DNA of 5,241 nucleotides from the NCBI GenBank assembly GCA_964411925.1, contig CAYPNI010000199.1:1-5241 (forward strand), given 5' to 3'. The notes beneath the pieces are model-generated. The model made no database searches, was not told where the DNA came from, and saw only the letters and a list, made by a program, of their open reading frames with translations. The DNA comes from VFKU01 sp964411925 (GTDB lineage: Bacteria > Hydrogenedentota > Hydrogenedentia > Hydrogenedentales > GCA-2746185). The position numbers and the translations under genes were made by a program. This document shows positions 1 through 5,241 of the stretch, piece by piece; the first letter of the stretch is position 1; every line of letters begins with the position of its first letter.

Positions 1-218
1 CGGGCCCGATGACCAAGGGCAAGATGCTCGCGGACCTGTTGCAGCGGAGCGCGCCCGAGCAGGGCGAGGAAGCTACGGTCGAGTATTTGAGCGGAAGTTT
101 CGAGCAGCTCGAACAGGAAGCCGAACAAGCGCTGGCGCAGGAAGAAATTCCGCCGGGCGCGAAGGAATTCGTGCGACAGTACTTCGGCGCGATTGAGCCG
201 GAGAACGCACCGCGGTGA
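1..218 (+). CDS. C-terminal tail of a larger protein of unknown function (5' end outside the window)
   Basis: An open frame enters from the left edge (first full codon at 3) and stops at TGA 216-218. The visible part is about 72 residues, very acidic and Glu/Gln/Ala-rich, with a likely coiled-coil or long-helix stretch (SFEQLEQEAEQALAQEE) followed by the end motif IPPGAKEFVRQYFGAIEP. An ATG lies at 9, but only 8 bases precede it and they hold no ribosome binding site, so I read this as the end of a longer protein and not a 69-residue gene. The ending pattern '(I/V)PxxxxxxVRxYFxAI' recalls the C-termini of the long hydrophilic, coiled-coil membrane proteins that often sit in MoxR/VWA operons. 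That link is from memory and inference. It is on the same strand as the NHL and VWA genes, 130 bp upstream. Confidence 0.6.
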   Translation, partial: GPMTKGKMLADLLQRSAPEQGEEATVEYLSGSFEQLEQEAEQALAQEEIPPGAKEFVRQYFGAIEPENAPR

Positions 219-348
219 CGTTGTTTCTGGTTGGCTGCGTGGCGCATTGGTGAAAGAGATTGTTTCGTCGCAACCCCCGCTCCTCGCAATGACGGTGGCG
301 GGCTGATTTATTGAATGCAGCTGCGGTTCTGGAGCGTTTCTCGGGCTC
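219..348. other. Intergenic region, 130 bp, with a dispersed-type repeat
   Basis: No gene is visible between the stop of the upstream protein and the GTG of the NHL lipoprotein. It holds the repeat at 256-293 and a small GCAGCTGC palindrome at 317-324. An in-frame TGA at 304-306 limits how far upstream the NHL gene could begin. GGAG at 331-334 is the only Shine-Dalgarno-like string, 14 nt before GTG 349, which is longer than usual. I see no convincing promoter or terminator. Confidence 0.5.
256..293 (-). repeat. Dispersed palindrome-type repeat (ATTG...CAAT)
   Basis: Read on the minus strand this begins CGTCATTGCGAGGAGC, continues through a G-rich middle, and ends GCGACGAAACAATCTC. It closely resembles a repeat seen between genes in many unrelated bacterial genomes, of the form CATTGCGAGGAGC-GAAG-CGACGAAGCAATC. 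The ends pair as ATTG/CAAT. Compared with the remembered form, the central loop is altered and one arm has A for G (ACAAT instead of GCAAT). The match is from memory; copy number in this genome is unknown. Confidence 0.5.
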
Positions 349-1347
349 GTGAAGAAGACGACAGAAGGGACCGCGCGGCGGAGCACAGGCTTAAGCTTGA
401 CCCCGCTTAAGCCTGCCACACATAGTCGATTTTCCCGGCGCTCGTTTCTTGTGGGTTGCGCGGCGGCCGTCGCGGGGTGTGTTCGCGGCCGACCCGCGCG
501 CGTGGACGTGGCCGCGTGGGGCGCGCAGGGTACGCGCGATGGCGAATTCATGCGGCCGCGCGCGATCGGCGTGCGCGACGGGCGGGTGTACGTCGCCGAC
601 ATGACGGGGCGGATTCAGGTCTTCTCGCGCGATGGCGAGTTCCTGCAGGTGTGGACGATGCCCGAGCACGACAACGGCACGCCGACGTGCGTGTCGTTCG
701 CGAAGGACGGCCGCGTGCTCGTGCCGGATACGCACTACAGCCGGATCGCGGAGTTCACGCCGGGCGGCGAACTGATCACCCTGTGGGGCAGCTACGGCAG
801 CGCGCCGGGCGAGTTCATTTACCCGACGGGCATCGCCGAATCGAGTGCCGGCCAACTCTTCATCAGCGAATATGGCGACGGCACGGAGCGTGTGCAGGTG
901 TTCGGCGAGGATCGTCAATTCCTGCGGACGTGGGGCGCGCACGGGGACGAGCCGGGGCAATTCAACCGCGCGATGGCGATTGCGATGGGCACGGACGACG
1001 TCGTGTGCGTGGCCGACACGACAAACCACCGGCTGCAACTATTCGATGCTCAAGGCACGCTGCTTCGCGTCATCGGACACGCCGGAACGGGCCGCGGCGA
1101 GCTGAAGTTTCCGCAAGGGATCGCCATTGCGCCGGACGGGTCGATCGTTCTGTGCGAGTACGGCGCGAACCGCATCTCGCGATACGACCAGGGCGGCGGG
1201 TTTCTCGGCGAGTTCGGTGCGGCTGGGCGGGGCCCTGGTGAATTCGCCGCGCCGCGCGGCGTGGCCGTTTCAGAAACGGGCGAGGTCTTCGTCGCCGACA
1301 CGGAAAACCACCGCGTGCAGCGGTTCGCGCTGGGGGCGATCGCGTGA
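349..1347 (+). CDS. Tat-exported NHL-repeat (six-bladed beta-propeller) lipoprotein
   Basis: This 332-residue protein is predicted to be exported folded by the Tat system and anchored as a lipoprotein. Residues 29-35 read SRRSFLV, a twin-arginine motif, followed by a short hydrophobic stretch and the lipobox V-A-G-C with Cys44 as the lipidation site. Residues about 52-328 contain six NHL-type repeats. Blade starts are marked by GEF/GQF/GEL at 65, 154, 203, 250 and 297, and blade ends by VAD-x-x-N-H-R strings at 221-228 and 315-322; the second repeat is more divergent. NHL propellers generally bind proteins or other ligands, and no catalytic residues can be named. GTG 349 is weakly supported: its n-region would be long (28 residues before SRR) and contains an inverted repeat. 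TTG 397 would give a more ordinary Tat leader. The stop overlaps the VWA gene start by 4 nt, so the two are probably translated together and act in the same compartment. Confidence 0.85.
   Translation: MKKTTEGTARRSTGLSLTPLKPATHSRFSRRSFLVGCAAAVAGCVRGRPARVDVAAWGAQGTRDGEFMRPRAIGVRDGRVYVADMTGRIQVFSRDGEFLQVWTMPEHDNGTPTCVSFAKDGRVLVPDTHYSRIAEFTPGGELITLWGSYGSAPGEFIYPTGIAESSAGQLFISEYGDGTERVQVFGEDRQFLRTWGAHGDEPGQFNRAMAIAMGTDDVVCVADTTNHRLQLFDAQGTLLRVIGHAGTGRGELKFPQGIAIAPDGSIVLCEYGANRISRYDQGGGFLGEFGAAGRGPGEFAAPRGVAVSETGEVFVADTENHRVQRFALGAIA
386..415. repeat. Perfect 11-bp inverted repeat in the first codons of the NHL gene
   Basis: The arms CAGGCTTAAGC (386-396) and GCTTAAGCCTG (405-415) are exact reverse complements around an 8-nt loop, TTGACCCC. 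The next outer bases do not pair. There is no T-tract after it, so it is not a standard intrinsic terminator. The wording 'GCACAGGCTTAAGC...GCTTAAGCCTGCCACA' is similar to AGGCT/AGCCT palindromes scattered between genes in some Planctomycetota and related genomes (recollection). The alternative TTG start at 397-399 lies in the loop. Confidence 0.7.
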
Positions 1348-4256
1348 ACGAGTGGCCGCGGTTCGCGCATCCCGAGGTGCTGCTGCTGCTGGCGGCGCTG
1401 CCGTGGACCTGGTGGCTTGCGGCGCGCATCCATTCGCTGGGCGGCGCGCGCAAGGCAGTCGCGGTCGCATTGCGTACGCTGATTCTTCTGTGCGTGATCT
1501 TCGCGCTGGCCGGGGCGGAATGGGTGCGCACGAACGACGACCTCGCGGTGTTTTTCCTGCTGGATCAGAGCGACAGCGTGCCGGAGTCCGAGCGGCTCGC
1601 GTCCGCGCAATGGGTGCGCAACGCCGCGGACGCGTACATGACCGAGCACGACAAGGCGGGCGTGATCGTGTTCGGCGACGAGGCGAGCCTCGAACTGGGC
1701 GCAGCGCCGAACCTCGGGTTACGCGAGATCTATTCCAACGTCGGCGGCACGCAGACCGACGTTGCGTCGGCGATACGCCTCGCAATGGCCGCGTTTCCGC
1801 AGGGCCACATGAAACGAATCGTGGTGTATTCCGACGGCAACGAGACGCGCGGCGCGGCGGTGGAGGAGGCCAAGATCGCGCGCGCGGCCGGCGTGGAGAT
1901 TGTGACGGTCCCCCTGCAGACGGGCGGCGGCAACGAGGTGCGGCTCAAGAGCGTGACAGCGCCAAACCGAGCGTCCGCGGACGAGCCTTTCCAGCTGCGC
2001 GTTGTCGCCAGCGCGGACGCAGACACGCAGTCGACGATGCGGATCTACCAGCGCGTGGGCACGGAGCGGCGCATGCTCGCGCCGCAGACCGTCACGCTGC
2101 AGAAAGGCGACAACACATTCGTGCTGTCGCAGGAGCTGACGGCGTCGGGGTTCTACGAGTACGAAGTCGAGCTCGATGCCGAGGCGGACACCGTGCGCGA
2201 AAACAATACGGGGCGCGCGTTCACGATCGTGTATGGCGAGCCGCGCGTGCTGGTCGCGGCGGCGGACTCTCGCGAGCGCGCCGAACTCGACGCGGCATTG
2301 CGCGCGGAGGGGGTGACGGTCGATCTCGCGACGCCGGGCGAACTTGGCGTTTCGCTCGCGCAGATGCAGTCGTACGACGCGATGATTCTGGTGGACGTGA
2401 GCGCGACGGACCTGACGACGGCGCAGATGGAGGCGGTGCAGGCGGCGGTGCGCGACCTCGGCGTCGGGCTGGTGATGGTGGGCGGGCCGCACGCGTTCGG
2501 CGCGGGCGGGTTTCTCGATACGCCGATCGAGGAGGCGCTCCCGGTCGATATGGACATCAAGCAGCGCAAGATGCTGCCGCGCGGGGCACTCGCGCTCATT
2601 CTGCACACGATGGAGTTCGCGGACGGCAACGCGTGGGCGAACGAGATCAGCATGGCGGCGCTCAACGTGCTGTCCGCGCAGGACCTGATGGGCCTGCTGG
2701 CCTACGACTGGCAGGCGGGCGAGGGCTGGATTCACAAACTTGAACCGGTCGGCGACAAGCGCAGCATGACCAATGCGATTCGCCAGGGCACGCAGAACAT
2801 CGGCGACATGCCCGACGTCGGCACGACGCTGCAATTGGCGTACGACGGGCTGATCAACGCGGACGCGGCGGCGAAGCGCGTCATCATCATTTCCGACGGC
2901 GACCCGGCCGCGCCGACGAACTCGCTGCTGACGAAGCTGAGCGAGGGCGGGATCGCGGTGAGCACGGTATGCATCAATCCGCACAGCCCGAGCGACCAGA
3001 ACATGTTGCGCAGCGTCGCGCAGGCGACCGGCGGCGAATTCTATTTCGTGAACAACCCGAACAACCTGCCGCAGATTTTCACGAAGGAGGCGTCGGTCGT
3101 GAAACGCGGACTGCTGATCGAGGAGCCGTTCACGCCGCGGGTGTTGCACGACTCCGAGTTGCTGCAGGCGATCGCCGGGAGTGTCGTGCCCGAGTTGCGC
3201 GGCTACGTGGTGACGACGGCGAAGGACACCGCGACCGTGCCGCTGGTGTCGCACGAAGACGATCCCGTGCTGGCGCATTGGCGTTACGGCCTGGGCAAGT
3301 CCGTCGCATTTACGTCCGACGCGACGACGCGCTGGGCGGCGGACTGGGTGCCCTGGGAAGGCTTCAACAGTTTCTGGTCGCAGACGGTCCGCTGGGCGAC
3401 GCGCGACCTGCAGCCGAGCAGTTTTCGTGTGGACACGTTTGTGCGCGACGGGCGCGGACACGTGCGGATCGACGCCGTGGACGATTCCGGAAAGTTTCTG
3501 AACTTCCTGCGGCCGCGGGGCGTCGTGACGAACCCGGAATTTGACCGTACGGAAATCGAATTGCCGCAGACCGCGCCGGGTATCTATGAGGCGGACTTCC
3601 CGCTCAGCGATGAGGGCGTGTACATGCTGAACCTGTCGTATGCGCGCGCGGACGGCACGACGGGCATGCTACCCGCCGGGCTCGCGCTGGGGTATTCGCG
3701 CGAGTACGAATACACGACGACGAACCTACCGCTGCTGGAGGAGTTGGCGGCGGTGGGTGGCGGGCGCGTGATCGCGCCCGGGGACAACCCCTTCGAACAT
3801 ACGCTGACGGCCGCGCCCGCGGTGACGCCGCTCTGGCGGTGGCTGATCATCGCGGCGGTGTGCCTGTTCCCGATCGAGATCTTCGTGCGGCGCGTGATGC
3901 TGCCGTGGGGCGCGATGGCCGCGGCGGCGCAACGCGGGCTGCGGCGCGTGCCGGGGGTGAGGCGCGTGCTGCGCGCGCCGCGGCCGCGGCCGCAGGCGGT
4001 GACAGGCGCGTACCTCGCGGCGCGGGCGGCGCAGCGGGATTACTCGCGGGTGGAACCGGAGGCCACGCAGGACGTTGCGTTCGGCGAGGCGCCGCCGGTG
4101 AAGCCGGAGTCCGGGACCGCTGCGGAGACCGCCGCGCCCGCGGAACCGCCGAAGCCCCCGCCGGATGCGTATACGCAGAGCCTGCTCGCGGCCAAGGAAC
4201 GCGCGATGCGGCGCAAGACCCAGCGCATCGACGACAAGGACAAGGACAGGGATTAA
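1344..4256 (+). CDS. Bat-like membrane protein with two VWA domains and a GATase1-like domain
   Basis: This is a 970-residue envelope protein. Two N-terminal membrane segments (about 10-27 and 38-58) follow a BatA-like start, FAHPEVLLLLAALPW. VWA domain 1 (about 66-195) has a full MIDAS metal site: D74-Q-S76-D-S78, Thr136/138 in GGTQTD, and Asp164 in YSDGNE. A beta-sandwich-like linker follows (about 200-295). A GATase1-like region (about 299-410) ends GGPHAFGAGGF and has no Cys nucleophile. VWA domain 2 (about 411-580) has HTMEF where DxSxS should be, but keeps SDGD at 517-520. Residues 617-690 hold the family block GLGKSVAFTSDATTRWAADW, followed by another beta-rich stretch. A third membrane segment (about 829-848) leads to an Arg/Pro/Ala-rich tail of about 120 residues, probably cytoplasmic. 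The start is GTG in a GTGA overlap with the NHL gene, with a G-run at 1332-1336 seven nt before it. Such proteins work with MoxR ATPases, one of which is encoded downstream. Exact substrate is unknown. Confidence 0.9.
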   Translation: MNEWPRFAHPEVLLLLAALPWTWWLAARIHSLGGARKAVAVALRTLILLCVIFALAGAEWVRTNDDLAVFFLLDQSDSVPESERLASAQWVRNAADAYMTEHDKAGVIVFGDEASLELGAAPNLGLREIYSNVGGTQTDVASAIRLAMAAFPQGHMKRIVVYSDGNETRGAAVEEAKIARAAGVEIVTVPLQTGGGNEVRLKSVTAPNRASADEPFQLRVVASADADTQSTMRIYQRVGTERRMLAPQTVTLQKGDNTFVLSQELTASGFYEYEVELDAEADTVRENNTGRAFTIVYGEPRVLVAAADSRERAELDAALRAEGVTVDLATPGELGVSLAQMQSYDAMILVDVSATDLTTAQMEAVQAAVRDLGVGLVMVGGPHAFGAGGFLDTPIEEALPVDMDIKQRKMLPRGALALILHTMEFADGNAWANEISMAALNVLSAQDLMGLLAYDWQAGEGWIHKLEPVGDKRSMTNAIRQGTQNIGDMPDVGTTLQLAYDGLINADAAAKRVIIISDGDPAAPTNSLLTKLSEGGIAVSTVCINPHSPSDQNMLRSVAQATGGEFYFVNNPNNLPQIFTKEASVVKRGLLIEEPFTPRVLHDSELLQAIAGSVVPELRGYVVTTAKDTATVPLVSHEDDPVLAHWRYGLGKSVAFTSDATTRWAADWVPWEGFNSFWSQTVRWATRDLQPSSFRVDTFVRDGRGHVRIDAVDDSGKFLNFLRPRGVVTNPEFDRTEIELPQTAPGIYEADFPLSDEGVYMLNLSYARADGTTGMLPAGLALGYSREYEYTTTNLPLLEELAAVGGGRVIAPGDNPFEHTLTAAPAVTPLWRWLIIAAVCLFPIEIFVRRVMLPWGAMAAAAQRGLRRVPGVRRVLRAPRPRPQAVTGAYLAARAAQRDYSRVEPEATQDVAFGEAPPVKPESGTAAETAAPAEPPKPPPDAYTQSLLAAKERAMRRKTQRIDDKDKDRD

Positions 4257-4270
4257 CCACGAAATCACAC
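4251..4270 (+). repeat. Left terminal inverted repeat of the GxxExxY cassette
   Basis: GATTAACCACGAAATCACAC matches the reverse complement of 4720-4739 at 19 of 20 positions, the only difference being A4255 opposite G4735. The inner 15 bp (4256-4270) are perfect. The repeat supplies the last Asp codon and the TAA stop of the VWA gene. Confidence 0.8.
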
Positions 4271-4300
4271 CAAAGGGTCACGAAAGATGCACGAAAAAGG
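4258..4300 (+). repeat. Left array of four CAC(N)AAA iterons
   Basis: Units begin at 4258 (CACGAAATCA), 4268 (CACCAAAGGGT), 4279 (CACGAAAGATG) and 4290 (CACGAAAAAGG), giving steps of 10, 11 and 11 nt, near one helical turn. The array holds the AAAGGG ribosome binding site and the ATG of the GxxExxY gene, so the first residues of the protein (MHEKG) are encoded by repeat sequence. Confidence 0.65.
4272..4277 (+). promoter_or_regulatory. Ribosome binding site of the GxxExxY gene
   Basis: AAAGGG lies 9 nt before ATG 4287. It supports this start, which is also the only usual start codon in frame before the TAA at 4254. The site is made by the second iteron of the left array. Confidence 0.45.
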
Positions 4301-4688
4301 TCAAGAGCGCGATGAAGAAGCATCCCTACTTTACAAGGACGAGAGCTTCGAAATTGTGGGTGCGGCTATTGAGGTGTGGAAGACCCTCGGTTTCGGATTC
4401 TTGGAGAGTGTCTACGAGAACGCGCTCATGTGCGAGTTAAGGAATCGAGGACTCCGTGCGGAGAGGCAAGTGCCGATAAGTGTCAATTACAAACAACAAT
4501 TGGTTGGCAACTTCTTCGTCGATATCCTGGTAAATGACGCGATCGTGTTGGAACTAAAGACTGGAGAAGAAATATCTCGAACGCATATGGGACAGGCGTT
4601 GAATTATCTGAAGGCAACGGGTTATCGCCTTGCCATTATTCTGAACTTTTCACCTGCGAGGCTGGAGTTCAAGCGAATGATTGTCTAA
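4287..4688 (+). CDS. GxxExxY family protein (PD-(D/E)XK nuclease-like, PDDEXK_3)
   Basis: This 133-residue protein belongs to the GxxExxY family (TIGR04256 / PF13366 from memory). The naming motif is G37-F-L-E40-S-V-Y43, within LGFGFLESVYENAL. The nuclease-like core follows: D79 in FFVDILV, then E89-L-K91 in VLELKTGE, matching the D...(D/E)xK pattern of PD-(D/E)XK enzymes, and a conserved Q103...Y107 helix (GQALNYLKATG). The end, LNFSPARLEFKRMIV, is the normal family C-terminus. Length is typical, and no frameshift or missing motif is seen, so the gene looks intact. The biological role of the family is not established; nuclease activity is inferred from the fold. The gene is less GC-rich than its neighbours and lies between inverted repeats and iterons, which suggests recent arrival. 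It has no evident link to the MoxR/VWA function. Confidence 0.9.
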   Translation: MHEKGQERDEEASLLYKDESFEIVGAAIEVWKTLGFGFLESVYENALMCELRNRGLRAERQVPISVNYKQQLVGNFFVDILVNDAIVLELKTGEEISRTHMGQALNYLKATGYRLAIILNFSPARLEFKRMIV

Positions 4689-4689
4689 G

Positions 4690-4732
4690 CGCTTTTCGTG
4701 TGATTTAGTGCCGATATTTGTGTGATTTCGTG
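4690..4732 (-). repeat. Right array of four CAC(N)AAA iterons, inverted
   Basis: On the minus strand, units begin at 4732 (CACGAAATCA), 4722 (CACAAATATCGG), 4710 (CACTAAATCA) and 4700 (CACGAAAAGCG), with steps of 10, 12 and 10 nt. The first and last units match the first and last units of the left array best (10 of 10 and 8 of 8 core bases), so the two ends mirror each other. The two middle units have diverged. Confidence 0.65.
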
Positions 4733-4739
4733 GTGAATC
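4720..4739 (-). repeat. Right terminal inverted repeat of the GxxExxY cassette
   Basis: GTGTGATTTCGTGGTGAATC is the mirror copy of 4251-4270 with one mismatch (G4735). It ends immediately before the Shine-Dalgarno sequence of moxR, so the moxR translation signals lie just outside the cassette. Confidence 0.8.
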
Positions 4740-4740
4740 A

Positions 4741-4745
4741 GAGGG
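4741..4745 (+). promoter_or_regulatory. Ribosome binding site of the moxR gene
   Basis: GAGGG at 4741-4745 is 7 nt before ATG 4753, a normal spacing, and supports this start. It begins two bases after the right inverted repeat ends. Confidence 0.6.
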
Positions 4746-4752
4746 CGAATCG

Positions 4753-5241
4753 ATGAACGTGGAAGAGAAGGCTGGGGAGTTTCGGAAGGCGTTTGACGGG
4801 TTGCGGGCGGAGGTCGGCAAGGTCATTGTCGGCTGCGACGCGATCGTGGACGGCGTGTTGACGGGGCTGTTCGCGGGCGGGCACGTGCTGCTCGAGGGCG
4901 TGCCGGGGCTGGGCAAGACGATGCTCGTGCGGACGTTGAGCCGGTCGCTCGCGTCCACGTTCTCGCGCATCCAGTTTACGCCGGACCTGATGCCCGCGGA
5001 CATCATCGGCACGAACATGATCCTCGAAGACGCGCAGGGCCGGCGCGAGATGCGGTTCCGGCCGGGGCCGATCTTCGCGAACATCGTGCTCGCGGACGAG
5101 GTGAACCGCGCGACGCCCAAGACGCAGTCCGCGCTGCTCGAGGCGATGCAGGAGCACACCGTGACCGTCGGGTCGGAGACGCACACACTCGTCGAGCCGT
5201 TTTTCGTGATGGCGACGCAGAACCCCATCGAGATGGAGGGG
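4753..5241 (+). CDS. moxR: MoxR-family AAA+ ATPase (3' end outside the window)
   Basis: The frame runs open from ATG 4753 to the window edge, giving the first 163 residues, about half of a usual MoxR protein. Visible motifs are Walker A GVPGLGKT (49-56), the MoxR block FTPDLMPADIIGT (75-87), Walker B with IVLADE (111-116) followed by VNRATPKTQSALLEAMQE, and the sensor-1 region MATQNP (Asn157). All expected nucleotide-binding residues are present. MoxR proteins hydrolyse ATP in the cytoplasm and act as chaperone-like partners of VWA-domain proteins, here plausibly the VWA/GATase protein encoded just upstream. The protein begins MNVEEKAGEFRKAFDGLRAEV, a normal N-terminal helix. The missing half should hold sensor 2 and the AAA lid domain. 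A DUF58 gene is often next in such loci but lies beyond this window if present. Confidence 0.93.
   Translation, partial: MNVEEKAGEFRKAFDGLRAEVGKVIVGCDAIVDGVLTGLFAGGHVLLEGVPGLGKTMLVRTLSRSLASTFSRIQFTPDLMPADIIGTNMILEDAQGRREMRFRPGPIFANIVLADEVNRATPKTQSALLEAMQEHTVTVGSETHTLVEPFFVMATQNPIEMEG

Larger units (their letters stand above)
4251..4739. mobile_element. Putative small mobile cassette: inverted-repeat-bounded GxxExxY gene
   Basis: The unit is 489 bp, ends in inverted repeats of 20 bp (19/20 identical), and carries one gene transcribed in the same direction as its neighbours. Inside each terminus are four CAC(N)AAA iterons pointing inward. It takes up nearly the whole gap between the VWA gene and moxR, and its base composition is clearly less GC-rich: 27 and 28 G+C in the 60-base blocks starting at 4501 and 4561, against 44 in the block starting at 2461. 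No transposase or recombinase is encoded and I found no target-site duplication, so mobility, if real, would depend on factors supplied in trans. Mobility itself is inference; the repeats and the compositional change are seen directly. Confidence 0.5.

Noticed and set aside
9..218. Complete small gene starting at ATG 9
   Set aside because: There is no ribosome binding site in the few preceding bases, the frame is open to the edge, and the sequence looks like a C-terminal tail.
386..415. Intrinsic terminator
   Set aside because: The stem is good but it has no following T-tract and lies ahead of the NHL domain in an open frame.
1127..2743. A 538-codon + strand frame overlapping the NHL and VWA genes
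   Set aside because: Its product is an Arg/Gly/Ala-rich low-complexity string that crosses two well-supported genes in another frame.
1719..3461. A 580-codon open frame on the minus strand inside the VWA gene
   Set aside because: It is Arg/His-rich with no recognisable domain and mirrors the strong third-position GC bias of the VWA gene; the + strand protein has clear domains throughout.
4165..4440. A 91-codon + strand frame across the VWA end and cassette start
   Set aside because: It is out of frame with two recognised genes, reads through the repeat array, and has no domain.
4251..4739. CRISPR array
   Set aside because: The repeats are only about 10 nt, have no spacers, and point inward from two ends of a coding gene.
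4240..4750. Target-site duplication flanking the cassette
   Set aside because: Bases just outside the inverted repeats (GGACAGG on the left, AGAGGGCG on the right) show no convincing direct repeat.
4650..5228. A 192-codon minus-strand frame opposite moxR
   Set aside because: The + strand encodes all MoxR motifs; the antisense product is Ser/Pro/Arg-rich without motifs.

Overview
This is a GC-rich bacterial window with every real gene on the + strand. It covers part of a MoxR / von Willebrand factor A (VWA) locus of the Bat-like type. The organism is probably a PVC-group or neighbouring lineage such as Planctomycetota or Hydrogenedentota. The reasons are the particular VWA/GATase-like membrane protein with an HTMEF-type second VWA domain, the Tat-exported NHL propeller lipoprotein beside it, and a GxxExxY gene set in CACGAAA-type repeats. 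This assignment is inference from remembered families, not a search result.

Layout. (1) Positions 1-218 hold the C-terminal tail of a larger protein, cut by the window edge. (2) Positions 219-348 are a short intergenic stretch with what looks like a dispersed palindromic repeat (256-293). (3) Positions 349-1347 encode a Tat/lipobox-bearing six-bladed NHL propeller lipoprotein; an 11-bp perfect inverted repeat lies in its first codons, so the start is uncertain. (4) Positions 1344-4256 encode a 970-residue membrane protein with two VWA domains and a GATase1-like domain, its GTG start overlapping the previous stop by 4 nt. (5) Positions 4251-4739 form a cassette bounded by 20-bp inverted repeats (19/20 identical) with short CACGAAA iterons at both ends and a lower-GC GxxExxY (PD-(D/E)XK-like) gene inside. 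(6) From 4753 to the window end lies the N-terminal part of a MoxR AAA+ ATPase.

How they fit together. MoxR ATPases with VWA membrane proteins act as chaperone/scaffold-type systems for envelope or complex maturation. Here the VWA protein presents one intact MIDAS domain and one degenerate one outside the cytoplasmic membrane, the NHL lipoprotein is translationally coupled to it, and the MoxR ATPase would work from the cytoplasm. The GxxExxY cassette does not belong functionally to this group. It fills essentially the whole gap between the VWA gene and moxR, differs in base composition, and looks like a small mobile unit with no transposase of its own. It is the most unusual item in the window.
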